A stretch of DNA of 64,000 nucleotides from Inquilinus sp. Marseille-Q2685 (GCF_916619195.1 NZ_CAKAKL010000002.1:248001-312000), one strand, 5' to 3'. Positions 34,531 through 43,522 are shown, counted from the first letter of the stretch. Translations and numbers: made by a program. The notes: generated from the letters alone by a model not told the origin.

Positions 34531-35505
34531 TCACATCCGGAAGATCCGCTTGCCGTCGCCCGGACTGGCCCAGCTCTCGGCGATGGCCCGCCCGGCATCT
34601 TCCAGCGGATGGATGCCGCCGAGCGGCACCCGGATCTCTGGCCGGGCGAACACCCCGATCATCTCGCGGAGCATCGCCGCATCCTCCGGTGCCGGCGGTC
34701 CGAAGAAATAGCGGTAGACGCTGGGCCGCAGGGTCACGCCGTTCAGCAGCAGGTCGAAATTGTGCAGCGTGAAGCTGTCCTCGCTCATGCCGCCGTTGAT
34801 CATGACGCGGCCGCCGAAGGCCAAGCTGCGAATCAGCGTCCCGGTGGCCGGCCCGCCGACATTGTCGACCACCCCGTGCAGCCGGGCGCCGCCGGTGACC
34901 GCCATCACCTCGGCCCGCAGGTCCTGGCGGGACAGGTCGATCACCGCCTCGGCGCCGAGCTCGCGCAGGTCGAGATCGGCATGCGTGCGGCGGACGACCG
35001 CGAGCGTGCGGATGCCGCGCCGCCGGGCGAATTGCAGCACCAGTGTCGAGATCGTGGAGTAGCCCGCCGTCACCGCCAGCCATTGGCCCGACTCGACACC
35101 GGAGTCCGCCACCAGGTCCCAGGCGGTGATCGGGTTCATCAGCTGCCCGGCCTTCTCGGCCGGCATGTCGGGCGGCAGCGGGATCAGGTATTCGGCCGGG
35201 ACCGCTGCGTATTCCGCCCAGGTCTTCTCGTGGCTGAAGGCCACCAGCGTGCCCGGCGGCAGCGCCACGCCCGGCCCCGCCCGTTCGATCACCCCGGCGC
35301 CGTGATTGCCGGCGATCTGCCGCGGGAACTTCGGCTTCTTCGGCTCGGGGTACAGGTTCTGGACGAACAGGAAGTCGCCCGGGTTGATCGAGGCCGCGAC
35401 CATCCGCACCAGCGCCTCGCCCGGTCCGATCTCCGGCACCGGCACATCGGCCAGGTACAGCACCTCGGCCGGCAGGCCGATCCGGTCGAACACCACCGCT
35501 TTCAT
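34531..35505 (-). CDS. MDR-family zinc-independent quinone/enoyl reductase-like dehydrogenase
   Basis: 324 residues from the ATG at 35505 with GGAG 6 bases upstream. The GroES-like start reads GEALVRMVAASINPGDFLFV, then IAGNHGAGVIERAGPGV. The nucleotide-binding part has LAVTAGYSTISTLVLQFARR, where the usual GxxGxxG is AGYSTIS, and VVDNVGGPATGTLI. It lacks the catalytic zinc Cys/His set, as quinone-oxidoreductase-type members do. It is divergent from the GlxA-like regulator, its likely controller. Confidence 0.84.
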   Translation of the reverse strand: MKAVVFDRIGLPAEVLYLADVPVPEIGPGEALVRMVAASINPGDFLFVQNLYPEPKKPKFPRQIAGNHGAGVIERAGPGVALPPGTLVAFSHEKTWAEYAAVPAEYLIPLPPDMPAEKAGQLMNPITAWDLVADSGVESGQWLAVTAGYSTISTLVLQFARRRGIRTLAVVRRTHADLDLRELGAEAVIDLSRQDLRAEVMAVTGGARLHGVVDNVGGPATGTLIRSLAFGGRVMINGGMSEDSFTLHNFDLLLNGVTLRPSVYRYFFGPPAPEDAAMLREMIGVFARPEIRVPLGGIHPLEDAGRAIAESWASPGDGKRIFRM

Positions 35506-35604
35506 TCGCCGCTCCATCGCTTGCAGCCGGGACGTCAGACCGTAGGAGCAGCGGGGATCTGGCTGAATTGGCAGGATTGACAATCTCTATGCTAAATCTG
35601 CCGC

Positions 35605-36567
35605 ATGACGATCAAACCCATCCATGTCGCGATCTGGCTGCCCGCGAGCTTCTACTCGGCGGTGGCGGCGACGCTGGTCGAGATGCTGGAGCTGGTGAAC
35701 AAGCTGCGGCGCGAGCCGGCCTTCTCCTTCGAATTCCTGGCCCGGGCGCCGGCCGCGGCCGCCACCTCCGGCATCGCCTTCCCGGCCCGGCCGCAGCCGA
35801 CGGCGCCGGTCGACGTGCTGGTGCTGCTGGCGATGCCGGGGCTGGACGTGCCGGAAATGCTACGGGCGCTGGCGGAGGAGAGCGGCCACGCCCGGCCGCT
35901 GATCGAGCAGGCGCGGCAGCAGGGCGCGATCATCGCCGCCCATTGCGGCGCGGCCTATTTCCTGGCCGATGCCGGGCTGCTGGACGGCCGCCGCGCCACC
36001 ATCTCCTGGTGGCTGAAGGAGGATGCGCTGCGGCGCTTCCCGAAGGTGCGCTGGGACCCGTCCCGCCTGCTGCTGCGCCACGACCGGATCTACAGCTGCG
36101 GCGGCGGCTTCTCCGGGCTGGAGCTGGCCACCGCCCTGCTGCGCGACCTCGGCTTCGCCAGGGAGGAGCGGATCGTGCGCAAGCTGCTGGTGCTGCCGCC
36201 GGCGCGCCGGTCGCAGACACCCTACGAGTTCCCGCTCGATCAGGCGGCGCCGCAGCCGTTCCGCGATCGTCTCCTGGAGGTCGCGCAGGCCGACCTGCCG
36301 GCGCTGAGCCCCGACGGGCTCGCGGCGGCGCTGGGCCTGTCGCCTCGCACTCTGGCCCGGCGCTTCACCGAGGAGCTGCAGACCACGCCGGGCCGCTGGA
36401 TCCAGGACCGGCGCCTCGACGCCGCGCGCGACCTGCTCGAGCGCGGCGACCTCGGTATCGCCGAGATCTGCTGGCGGGTCGGCTACCAGGATCCGGCGTC
36501 GTTCAGCCGCCTGTTCTCCCGCCGCACCGGCCTGTCGCCCGGCGAATACCGCCGCCAGGCCCGCTGA
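35605..36567 (+). CDS. GlxA-type AraC regulator (DJ-1/PfpI domain plus HTH)
   Basis: 320 residues. Residues ~1-190 form a DJ-1/PfpI amidotransferase-like domain with the nucleophile-elbow AAHCGAAYFLADAGLL. Residues ~225-320 are the AraC HTH pair, with GLSPRTLARRFTEEL, WRVGYQDPASFSRLFSRRTG and SPGEYRR. Divergent from the dehydrogenase/ABM pair across 99 bases, which it presumably regulates. Confidence 0.9.
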   Translation: MTIKPIHVAIWLPASFYSAVAATLVEMLELVNKLRREPAFSFEFLARAPAAAATSGIAFPARPQPTAPVDVLVLLAMPGLDVPEMLRALAEESGHARPLIEQARQQGAIIAAHCGAAYFLADAGLLDGRRATISWWLKEDALRRFPKVRWDPSRLLLRHDRIYSCGGGFSGLELATALLRDLGFAREERIVRKLLVLPPARRSQTPYEFPLDQAAPQPFRDRLLEVAQADLPALSPDGLAAALGLSPRTLARRFTEELQTTPGRWIQDRRLDAARDLLERGDLGIAEICWRVGYQDPASFSRLFSRRTGLSPGEYRRQAR

Positions 36568-36568
36568 G

Positions 36569-36868
36569 TCAGGCCCCGAACACCCGGTCGCCCTGCTCGT
36601 CGATGATCTGCTGCGCCTTGGTCACCGAGAAGGCGGTGGCGTCGTCCTTGCTGGCGTGCTTGTCGGCGCGGATGAAGCGGTGGGTCTTGGTGCCGTCCGG
36701 GAAGTCCTTCTCGATCAGGCCCGCGGTCTGGTACTGGCCGCCGGCCTGGAAGGGGGCGGGGCGGATGCGGAAGCCCTTGTACTCGACCGCCGGCCCGGTC
36801 TGGGCCTCGCCGGACGAGGCCTCCTCGCGCTTGCCACCGCCGAACAGGGATTTGAGGAAGGAGACCAT
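36569..36868 (-). CDS. HlyU-family protein
   Basis: 99 residues: MVSFLKSLFGGGKREE, YKGFRIRPAPFQAGGQYQTA, GLIEKDFPDGTKTHRFIRAD and DDATAFSVTKAQQIIDEQGD. This is the HlyU-like small protein found widely in alphaproteobacteria and often labelled a transcriptional regulator. No HTH of the ArsR type is visible, so a direct DNA-binding role is uncertain. Confidence 0.86.
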   Translation of the reverse strand: MVSFLKSLFGGGKREEASSGEAQTGPAVEYKGFRIRPAPFQAGGQYQTAGLIEKDFPDGTKTHRFIRADKHASKDDATAFSVTKAQQIIDEQGDRVFGA

Positions 36869-37120
36869 CGTGCCGACCGTTTGCGCTGGAATGAAGAGGC
36901 CAGCCTAGCCCGGATCGCGCCGCGGATCACGCTTTCACCGCGGTGAGGCGCATGCTACAGCCATCCCGCCGGAACCGGAGACCCGCGATGAGGACCGACT
37001 CCACCGCAACCCGCTGAGCCGCAGCAGCCCGTCCGGTTGTTGCGGCGTTCCCGATCACGGCCATTCCTGCCGATCCGATGCGGACCGCCGCCGAAATCCC
37101 CTTTCCGCGGAGGTCTTCCC

Positions 37121-38299
37121 ATGCCTGCACCCAGGCCATGGCCCTATTCCCTGGCGGCCACCCTGCTGCTGATGTCCCCCTTCGACCTTCTGGCCTCGCT
37201 CGGCATGGACGTCTACCTGCCGGTGGTGCCGCTGATGCCGGCGGCCCTGGCGGCAACGCCGGCGCTGGTCCAGCTCACCCTCAGCCTCTATCTGCTGCTG
37301 CTCGGCTGCGGCCAGCTGCTGTTCGGGCCGCTGTCCGACCGCGTCGGCCGGCGGCCGGTGCTGCTCGGCGGCGCCCTCCTGTTCACCCTGGCCTCGGCCG
37401 GGCTGGCGCTGACGTCCTCGGCCGTGCCGTTCCTGGCGCTGCGCCTGGTGCAGGCCGCCGGCGCCGCGGCCATGCTGGTCGCCACCTTCGCCACGGTGCG
37501 CGACGTCTACGCCGCGCGGCGCGAGGGCGCGGTGATCTACAGCCTGCTCGGCTCCATGCTGGCCTTCGTGCCGGCCTTCGGGCCGCTGCTCGGCGCCGGG
37601 GTCGATCACGGCTTCGGCTGGCGCGGCATCTTCTGGCTGCTGGCCGGGCTCGGCGCCCTGGCCGGGCTGCAGGCGCTCCGGCGCTGGCCGGAGACGCGGC
37701 CCGAGGGCGGCGACGGGGTGCGGCTGTGCCATGTCGGCGCGATCCTCGGCAGCGGGCCGTTCTGGACCTACACCCTCGGCTTCAGCGCGGCGATGGGCGC
37801 GTTCTTCGTCTATTTCTCGACCGCGCCCGCGGTACTGATCGGCGGGCTGGGCCTGACCCCGATCGGCTTCAGCCTGGCCTTCGGCACCGCAGCCCTGGTG
37901 ATGATCGCCACATCGCGCTTCGCCGGCCGCTTCACCGCGCGCTGGGGCCGGCGCGGCTGCCTGATCCGCGGCATGGCGCTGCTGCTGGCCGGGGCGGTGC
38001 TGCTGGTGTTGGGGAAACTCGCGGTGGGTCCATCGCTCTGGGCTTTCCTGGTGCCGGTCTGGGTGATCTCGGCCGGGATCTCGGTGACCTGCGCCGTCAC
38101 CGCCAACGGCGCCCTGCAGGGCTTCGGCCATGTCGCCGGCACCGCCACCGCGCTCTATGCCTGCCTGGAGGGGCTGATCGTCGGCGCCGTGGGCACGCTG
38201 GCGGTGCTGGTGCTGCCGGCCGGCCTGGCGCTGGCCGGGTTCTGCGCCCTGGCGGCACTGGTCGTCACCGGCCTGGCGCTGCGTCTGCCGGCCGAGTGA
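37121..38299 (+). CDS. FloR/CmlA-like MFS drug efflux protein (DHA1, Bcr/CflA branch)
   Basis: 392 residues from the ATG at 37121 with GGAGG upstream; about 12 membrane helices. The sequence follows FloR/CmlA closely as I remember them: WPYSLAATLLLMSPFDLLAS, LGMDVYLPVVPLMPAAL, VQLTLSLYLLLLGCGQLLFG, PLSDRVGRRPVLLGG, VATFATVRDVYAARREGAVI, then TYTLGFSAAMGAFFVYFSTA and TANGALQGFGHVAGTATALY. FloR and CmlA export chloramphenicol (FloR also florfenicol). High GC and neighbours in kind suggest a resident chromosomal gene, not a recent acquisition. Confidence 0.85.
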   Translation: MPAPRPWPYSLAATLLLMSPFDLLASLGMDVYLPVVPLMPAALAATPALVQLTLSLYLLLLGCGQLLFGPLSDRVGRRPVLLGGALLFTLASAGLALTSSAVPFLALRLVQAAGAAAMLVATFATVRDVYAARREGAVIYSLLGSMLAFVPAFGPLLGAGVDHGFGWRGIFWLLAGLGALAGLQALRRWPETRPEGGDGVRLCHVGAILGSGPFWTYTLGFSAAMGAFFVYFSTAPAVLIGGLGLTPIGFSLAFGTAALVMIATSRFAGRFTARWGRRGCLIRGMALLLAGAVLLVLGKLAVGPSLWAFLVPVWVISAGISVTCAVTANGALQGFGHVAGTATALYACLEGLIVGAVGTLAVLVLPAGLALAGFCALAALVVTGLALRLPAE

Positions 38300-38341
38300 A
38301 ACGGAGAGGGGCGGGCCTCCCGGTCCGCCCCTGTCTCATCA

Positions 38342-38710
38342 TCACGCCGCCATCGCTGGCGCCTGGTCGATGAAGCCGGTGATGCCGGACAGCAGGCCGT
38401 CGGCGATCTCGCCGAAATCGGTGCCGGCGACCAGCGGGGGCTGGCCCTCGGGACCCAGCTCCCAGCGGAAGCGGATGCGGCCATTGTGCTCGTCGACCGG
38501 GCCGACCCGGCGGAAGCGGTGGCCGGGAAAGCGCTCCTGCACCGCTGCGATCATGGCGTCGATCGCGGCCCGGCCGTCGCCCCGCATCATCGGATCGACA
38601 TAGGCCGCATCCTCGGTCCAGGTCGCATCGATCAGGGCGCGCCGGCGACTGGCATCGGTCTCGTTCCAGATCGCGATGTAGCGGTCGACCAGCTCGGTGG
38701 CTGCAGTCAT
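38342..38710 (-). CDS. SnoaL/NTF2-like protein
   Basis: 122 residues: ELVDRYIAIWNETDASRRRA, WTEDAAYVDPMMRGDGRAAI, RFRRVGPVDEHNGRIRFRWE. The small cone-shaped SnoaL-like fold has no fixed activity. It is divergent from the XRE regulator at 38822, which may control it. Confidence 0.82.
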   Translation of the reverse strand: MTAATELVDRYIAIWNETDASRRRALIDATWTEDAAYVDPMMRGDGRAAIDAMIAAVQERFPGHRFRRVGPVDEHNGRIRFRWELGPEGQPPLVAGTDFGEIADGLLSGITGFIDQAPAMAA

Positions 38711-38821
38711 CTCGGATCTCCGTCGGTGGTTGCGATGGCCCGATCCTGTCCGGCCCCGGGGACGAAAGCGATTACCTGCCAGGTCATGGATGCGCCGCCG
38801 CCCGCCGGCTATCGTCGGCGC

Positions 38822-39619
38822 ATGGCCAAGACCGCTCCCAGCTTCGGCGACCATCTGCGCGACTGGCGCCGGCGCCGCCGCCTCAGCCAGCTCGACCTCG
38901 CCTGCGAGGCCGACATCTCCACCCGCCATCTCTCCTTCATCGAGACCGGGCGGTCGCGGCCGAGCCGCGAGATGGTGCTGCATCTGGCCGAGCGGCTGGA
39001 GGTGCCGCTGCGCGAGCGCAATACGCTGCTGGTCGCCGCCGGCTTCGCCCCGGCCTATCCGGTGCGGCCGCTGGACGACCCGGCCCTAGCCCTGGCCCGG
39101 CGGGCGGTGGAGCGGGTGATCGAGGCGCATGCCCCGACCCCGGCGCGGGCGGTCGACCGCCACTGGCAGCTGGTCGCCGCCAACGCCGCAGTGCCGCTGC
39201 TGCTGGACGGGGTATCGGCGACGCTGCTGCAGCCGCCGGTCAACGTGCTGCGGCTCGGCCTGCATCCGGACGGGCTGGCGCCGCGGATCGTGAACTATGC
39301 CGAATGGCGCGGCCATCTGCTGGAGCGGCTGCAGCGCCAGATCGACTCGGCCGGCGACCCGGTGCTGGTCGAACTGCTGGCGGAGCTGCGGGCCTACCCG
39401 GCCCCGCCCTCCAAGGTCGCGGCGCTCGCCCCGGCGGAGGAGGCGCATCCCGACGTCGTCGTGCCGTTCCGCCTCGTGACCGACTCCGGGATCCTGTCCT
39501 TCCTGTCGACCACAACGGTGTTCGGCACGCCGGTCGACGTCACCCTGTCGGAGCTGGCGGTGGAGTCCTTCTTCCCGGCCGACGCCGCCACCGCCGAAGC
39601 CTTGCGCCGCCTGGGCTGA
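38822..39619 (+). CDS. XRE-type HTH regulator with MmyB-like ligand domain
   Basis: 265 residues. The N-terminal HTH is FGDHLRDWRRRRRLSQLDLA, then DISTRHLSFIETGRSRPSRE. The C-terminal ~180 residues, including RHWQLVAANAAVPLLLDG and LRLGLHPDGLAPRIVNYAEW, form the MmyB-type domain thought to bind small ligands such as fatty acids. Divergent neighbour of the SnoaL gene. Confidence 0.88.
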   Translation: MAKTAPSFGDHLRDWRRRRRLSQLDLACEADISTRHLSFIETGRSRPSREMVLHLAERLEVPLRERNTLLVAAGFAPAYPVRPLDDPALALARRAVERVIEAHAPTPARAVDRHWQLVAANAAVPLLLDGVSATLLQPPVNVLRLGLHPDGLAPRIVNYAEWRGHLLERLQRQIDSAGDPVLVELLAELRAYPAPPSKVAALAPAEEAHPDVVVPFRLVTDSGILSFLSTTTVFGTPVDVTLSELAVESFFPADAATAEALRRLG

Positions 39620-39725
39620 GCCGGGTCGGCAATGCTTTGTAACAAAATTGTCCTCGTCTTGTATTTGACATAATTCCCGTAACCGGGTCACATGGGATCG
39701 AGACTTCCTTGAGGGGAGCCGGCCG

Positions 39726-39872
39726 ATGCGGAAGGTGTGGAACTGGGTGCGGTTGCTCGCGGCCGCCATGGGCGATGATGACGGGCATGAGCGTGAGCTG
39801 CACGCCGCGCTGCGCAAGGCGAATCGCGTCCCGCATCGCTGCCGCCGGCCGCTGCCGGACCCCGAGGTCTGA
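39726..39872 (+). CDS. small protein of unknown function (48 aa)
   Basis: GAGGGGAG lies 8 bases before the ATG, and an AT-rich stretch with TTGACA at 39666 lies just upstream, so transcription and translation signals are present. The product MRKVWNWVRLLAAAMGDDDG continues as a basic amphipathic chain (HERELHAALRKANRVPHR). Its stop is immediately followed by the stop of the convergent phosphoesterase gene. No family recognised. Confidence 0.5.
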   Translation: MRKVWNWVRLLAAAMGDDDGHERELHAALRKANRVPHRCRRPLPDPEV

Positions 39873-40412
39873 TCACACCCCTTTCGGTTCCTCCCGTCCC
39901 GCGAACGGCTTCCGCCGGCGCTTCCGTGCGATGATCCGGTCCAGCGTCGCCGGCCTCAGCTCCTGCACATCGACCCCGACATCGTATTGCCGCGTCGCCG
40001 GCGTCAGCCGGCCATGCGAATGGCCGTGCAGGTTCACCGACCCGCGGCCGATCTGGTTCCAGGTGCGGAACGGGTAGTGGCACAGGATCAGGTGCCGCCC
40101 CTCGATCCTCAGCTCGGCATAGGCCTGCACCGACTCCCAGCCCGGCGCCGCCAGCGTCCCCGGCCCGTCATTGTTGCCGCTGATCAGGTGCTTGCGGCCG
40201 TTCAGCCGGCCCAGCAGCGCCGCCACCGCCTCCGGCTTCGGGCCCAGCGCAAAGTCGCCGAGATGCCAGACCTCGTCCTCGGGGCCCACAGTCTCGTTCC
40301 ACAGCGCGACCAGCGCCTCGTCGTGCTCCGCCACGCTGGCAAAGGGCCGCCGGTCGATCCGCAGCACGCGCGGATCGCCGAAATGGGTGTCGCTGGTGAA
40401 GAACACGGTCAT
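39873..40412 (-). CDS. small calcineurin-like metallophosphoesterase
   Basis: 179 residues with the complete motif set of the short cytosolic phosphoesterases: FFTSDTHFGDPRVL, DEVWHLGDFALG, HLISGNND, LILCHYPF and NLHGHSHG. Full metal ligands are present. Substrate unknown. Confidence 0.92.
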   Translation of the reverse strand: MTVFFTSDTHFGDPRVLRIDRRPFASVAEHDEALVALWNETVGPEDEVWHLGDFALGPKPEAVAALLGRLNGRKHLISGNNDGPGTLAAPGWESVQAYAELRIEGRHLILCHYPFRTWNQIGRGSVNLHGHSHGRLTPATRQYDVGVDVQELRPATLDRIIARKRRRKPFAGREEPKGV

Positions 40413-40569
40413 GTTGCAGTCTCGGCCAAGGCGCGGGGGGAGTCCGGGAAGATCACGACATCGAATTATGCAAATAGAACAACAGGTTCGTCACAATAAA
40501 TTAACTTTGTGAGCCAATCCGGACCGTGCTTCTTCCCCCTGGAAGATCGAATCCAACGGAGGTGGGGGA

Positions 40570-41718
40570 ATGACGATTCGTTCCGTCGTGGCCGCCCTTT
40601 GGGCCGCCGCCGCGCTGCTCGGCGCGCAGCCTGGCCAGGCGCAGACGTTGGCGTCCGATACCGGGCAGCATGGCTGGCCGGGTCACGGCGGCAGGATCGG
40701 CGAGCTGCGGCTGATCGGCCAGGCGGCGCTGCCGCATGGGCTCGAGTTCCAGGGTACCGTCGTCGGCGGCCTGTCCGGGCTGGACTGGGATCCGGTCAAC
40801 GCCCGCTGGACGGCCTTGAGCGACGATCGCTCGGCCACCGGCCCGGCCCGCTTCTACACCCTCGCGATCGACTACGACGCGCAGTCCGTGCGCGGCATCC
40901 GGGTCACCGGCGTGACGCCGCTGCGCGACAAGGCCGGGCAGACCTTCGCCCCGGGCACGGTCGACCCCGAATCGATCCGGCGCGACCCGCTGCGCGGCAT
41001 CCTGTACTGGAGCAGCGAGGGCGACATCTCCGCCGGCATCGACCCGTCGATCAACGTCGCCTCGCCGGGCGGCACTCTCCGCCGCAGCATGGATCTGCCG
41101 CGGCGCTTCAGGGTGTCGGGCGACGGCAAGAGCGGCCCGCGCAACAACCTGGTGTTCGAAGGGCTGGCGCTCTCCCGCGACGGGCGGACGCTGTTCGCCT
41201 CGATGGAAGCGCCGCTGATCCAGGATGCCGACATCCCGGCGACGCCCGCGCCCGGCCCGGTCAGGATCATCGCCTTCGATACGCTGACGGGCAAGGCCGG
41301 GCCGGAGTATGTCTATGTGACCGACCCGCTGCCGGCGGGCGGCAGCGGCAGCTTCGGGGTGTCGGAGATCCTGTCCGGCCCCGGCTTCGGCCGCGAGCTC
41401 CTGGTCCTGGAACGCACCTTCATTGCCGGGGTCGGCAACAAGCTCCGGCTCTATGTCGCCGACCGGGCCGGCGCGACCGACGTCTCGCGGATCGACTCCC
41501 TGGCCGGGGGCGGGTGGCGGCCGATGCGCAAGACGCTGCTGCTCGATTTCGACACGCTGAGCGGCGTCCGCCTCGACAATTTCGAGGCGATGGGCTGGGG
41601 CCCGCGGCTGCGCAACGGCAACCCGACCCTGGTGGTGATGTCCGACGACAATTTCAGCGCGACGCAGATCACCGAGGCCCTGGTGTTCGAGCTGCGCCGG
41701 CCGGGACGGTGGGACTGA
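40570..41718 (+). CDS. secreted esterase-like activity of phytase family protein
   Basis: 382 residues with GAGGTGGGGG before the ATG and a signal peptide ending GQPGQAQ-type cleavage. The mature chain has the phytase-like esterase features GGLSGLDWDPVNARWTALSD, DRSATGPARFYTLAIDYD, TVDPESIRRDPLRGILYWSS, FEGLALSRDGRTLFASMEA and LDNFEAMGWGPRLRNGNPTL. The 157 bases upstream are AT-rich and probably hold its promoter. Activity of the family is poorly defined. Confidence 0.86.
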   Translation: MTIRSVVAALWAAAALLGAQPGQAQTLASDTGQHGWPGHGGRIGELRLIGQAALPHGLEFQGTVVGGLSGLDWDPVNARWTALSDDRSATGPARFYTLAIDYDAQSVRGIRVTGVTPLRDKAGQTFAPGTVDPESIRRDPLRGILYWSSEGDISAGIDPSINVASPGGTLRRSMDLPRRFRVSGDGKSGPRNNLVFEGLALSRDGRTLFASMEAPLIQDADIPATPAPGPVRIIAFDTLTGKAGPEYVYVTDPLPAGGSGSFGVSEILSGPGFGRELLVLERTFIAGVGNKLRLYVADRAGATDVSRIDSLAGGGWRPMRKTLLLDFDTLSGVRLDNFEAMGWGPRLRNGNPTLVVMSDDNFSATQITEALVFELRRPGRWD

Positions 41719-41743
41719 GCACGGAGCACCAGAAGCCATTGAC

Positions 41744-41761
41744 GGGGACGGTGCCGTCCCC
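41744..41761 (+). terminator. hairpin after the phytase-like gene
   Basis: GGGGACGG-TG-CCGTCCCC, an 18-base near-perfect palindrome 25 bases after the stop. No T tract, so it could be a protective hairpin. Confidence 0.5.
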
Positions 41762-41864
41762 GATCCTGCCGGCATGAACGCTGTCCTCAACATCTCGCAG
41801 CATATGCGACGTCGGATCCGTCCGGCGGCGGGCGTGTTGCGCGTTCAGGACAGGGAGTCTCCGA

Positions 41865-41936
41865 GGGCCTAGGCCCGCATCGTCTCCCCCCTCGCGTTCA
41901 CCCGAACCCGCCGCGGATCTCCCGGCGGGTTTTTTG
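41865..41936 (+). ncRNA. candidate small RNA or 5' leader ending in a strong terminator, upstream of the DUF1127 gene
   Basis: A 12-bp palindrome GGGCCTAGGCCC (41865-41876) and a C-rich tract CTCCCCCCTC (41884-41893, complementary to Shine-Dalgarno sequences) precede a rho-independent terminator: AACCCGCCG (41905-41913) pairs with CGGCGGGTT (41923-41931), then TTTTTG. No coding gene ends at this terminator, so an independent small RNA or an attenuated leader is likely. Confidence 0.45.
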
Positions 41937-41970
41937 TTGCCTCTCCACCGCTCACGAAAGGATCTGGGTC

Positions 41971-42216
41971 ATGAACCCGCCCGCTTCCGGCAGGGTACCG
42001 TATCTCCGGCTTGTGCCGTCGGTCGAAATCGAGGCGCCGCTGCGCCCGGTCCGCCTCGGCCTGGGGCTGCGCCTCGTCCTCCTGGTCGAGACGCTGCGCC
42101 GCCGCCGGAGCCGTGCCCTGTCGGTCGAGTGGCTGACCGACCACGAGCGCCGCGACGTCGGGCTGCCGCCGCATCGTCCGGCGTCGCATCCGCTCGACCT
42201 AATTCTGCGGATGTAG
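41971..42216 (+). CDS. DUF1127-like small protein
   Basis: 81 residues, AAAGGA upstream of the ATG. The C-terminal part, LRRRRSRALSVEWLTDHERR then DVGLPP, matches the Arg-rich DUF1127 consensus (RxxR...LxDxxLxDIGL). DUF1127 proteins in alphaproteobacteria are stress- and RNA-linked. Its TAG stop lies inside the palindromic repeat at 42213. Confidence 0.7.
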   Translation: MNPPASGRVPYLRLVPSVEIEAPLRPVRLGLGLRLVLLVETLRRRRSRALSVEWLTDHERRDVGLPPHRPASHPLDLILRM

Positions 42217-42246
42217 GTCGGGTTCGCAGTCGCGAACCCGACCTAC
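42213..42246. repeat. REP-like palindrome that carries both flanking stop codons
   Basis: GTAGGTCGGGTTCGC-AGTC-GCGAACCCGACCTAC, perfect 15-bp arms. The left arm contains the TAG of the DUF1127 gene and the right arm contains the TAG of the convergent MFS gene. It resembles the GTAGGTCGGGTT REP family found between genes in many proteobacteria, and can terminate both transcripts. Confidence 0.8.
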
Positions 42247-43522
42247 GGCCCGCCGCGATATTCCGCCGGCGGCAGGGCCGGCTCCGCATCCGACCGGACG
42301 CCTTCCCCTCGGGTGATCCGCCAGGCCAGCACCAGGGCCATCGCCAGCAGCGCTGCCGCCAGCCCGTAGGGCAGGCCGGGCGACTCCAGGCCGGCCCCCG
42401 GCGCGATGCCGAGCGCGAAGCTCTGGGTGAACAGCACCGGGCCGATCATGCCGGTGATGCCGCGCAGCCCCGCCAGCGCCCCCTGCAGCCGCCCCTGCTC
42501 GTCCGCCCCGCCCGGCGCGACATCAGTGCCTGCAGCGCCGGCCCGGTCAGGGCCGACAGCGAGAGCAACGGGATCGCCGCCAGGGACTGCCAGCCGGTCC
42601 GGGCCAGGGCGAACAGGGCGAAGCCGGCAATACCGAAGACCAGTCCCATGGCCATCGCCCGGCGTTCGCCCAGCCGGGCCACGGCCGGGCCGGTCAGGGC
42701 CGCCGACACCACCACCGATCCGGCACCGGCCGCCGCCAGCGCCAGCCCGATCGCCGCCTCGTCCCAGCCGTAACGCTCGATGGCGTAGAGCACGTAGAGA
42801 TGGGGTATCGACTCCTGTGCCAGGAACATCAGGAAAGCCGCGCCGGCGAGGCCGAGCAGCGCCGGGCATGAGCGCAGCAGCGCCATGGCGCCGAAGGGGC
42901 TGGCACCGTGCCAGGTGAAGCGGGCGCGCCGTTCCGGCGGCAGCGATTCCGGCAGGATCAGCAGGCCGTAGGCGGCGTTGGCCAGGCTGAGCGCCGCCGC
43001 GGCCCAGAACGGCAGCCTGGGATCGATGCCGGCCAGCAGCCCGCCCAGCGCCGGGCCGGCGATGAAGCCGAAGCCGAAGGCGGCGCCGAGCAGCCCGAAC
43101 TTGGCGGCGCGTTGCTCCGGCGGGGTCACGTCGGCGACATAGGCGACGGCGGTCGAGGCGCTGGCGGAGGTGATGCCGGAGACCAGCCGCCCGACCAGCA
43201 GCCAGGCCAGGTTCGGGGCCAGCGCCATCAGCACATAGTCGAGGCCGAGGCCGAGATTGGACAGGAGGATCACCGGCCGCCGCCCGAACCGGTCGGACAG
43301 CGCGCCCAGCACCGGCGAGGCCATGAACTGCATCGCCGCCCAGGCCAGGCCGAACAGCCCGGTGATCGACGCCGCCCGCGCCATGTCGCCACCCTCGAAC
43401 TCGACGATCAGCCTGGGCAGGACCGGCACGATCACGCCGAGCGAGAGGGTGTCGAGCAGGATGGTGACGAACACGAAGGCGACCGCGGCGCGGTCCGGTC
43501 GGCGCGGAGGCGGGCTGGACAT
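42243..43522 (-). pseudogene. MFS transporter (TCR/Tet-type) with a frameshift
   Basis: Starts at the ATG at 43522 (GGAG 8 bases upstream). The frame runs AVAFVFVTILLDTLSLGVIV, PVLGALSDRFGRRPVILLSN, VAYVADVTPPEQRAAKFGLL up to SALTGPALQALMSRRA. It then shifts at a G-run at about 42505-42514, after which the other frame continues DEQGRLQGALAGLRGITGMI and two more helices to the stop. One lost G would explain it. Either a recent pseudogene or a sequencing error. It follows the glycosyltransferase gene at the end of the NRPS operon direction and may once have been an exporter in that set. Confidence 0.8.
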
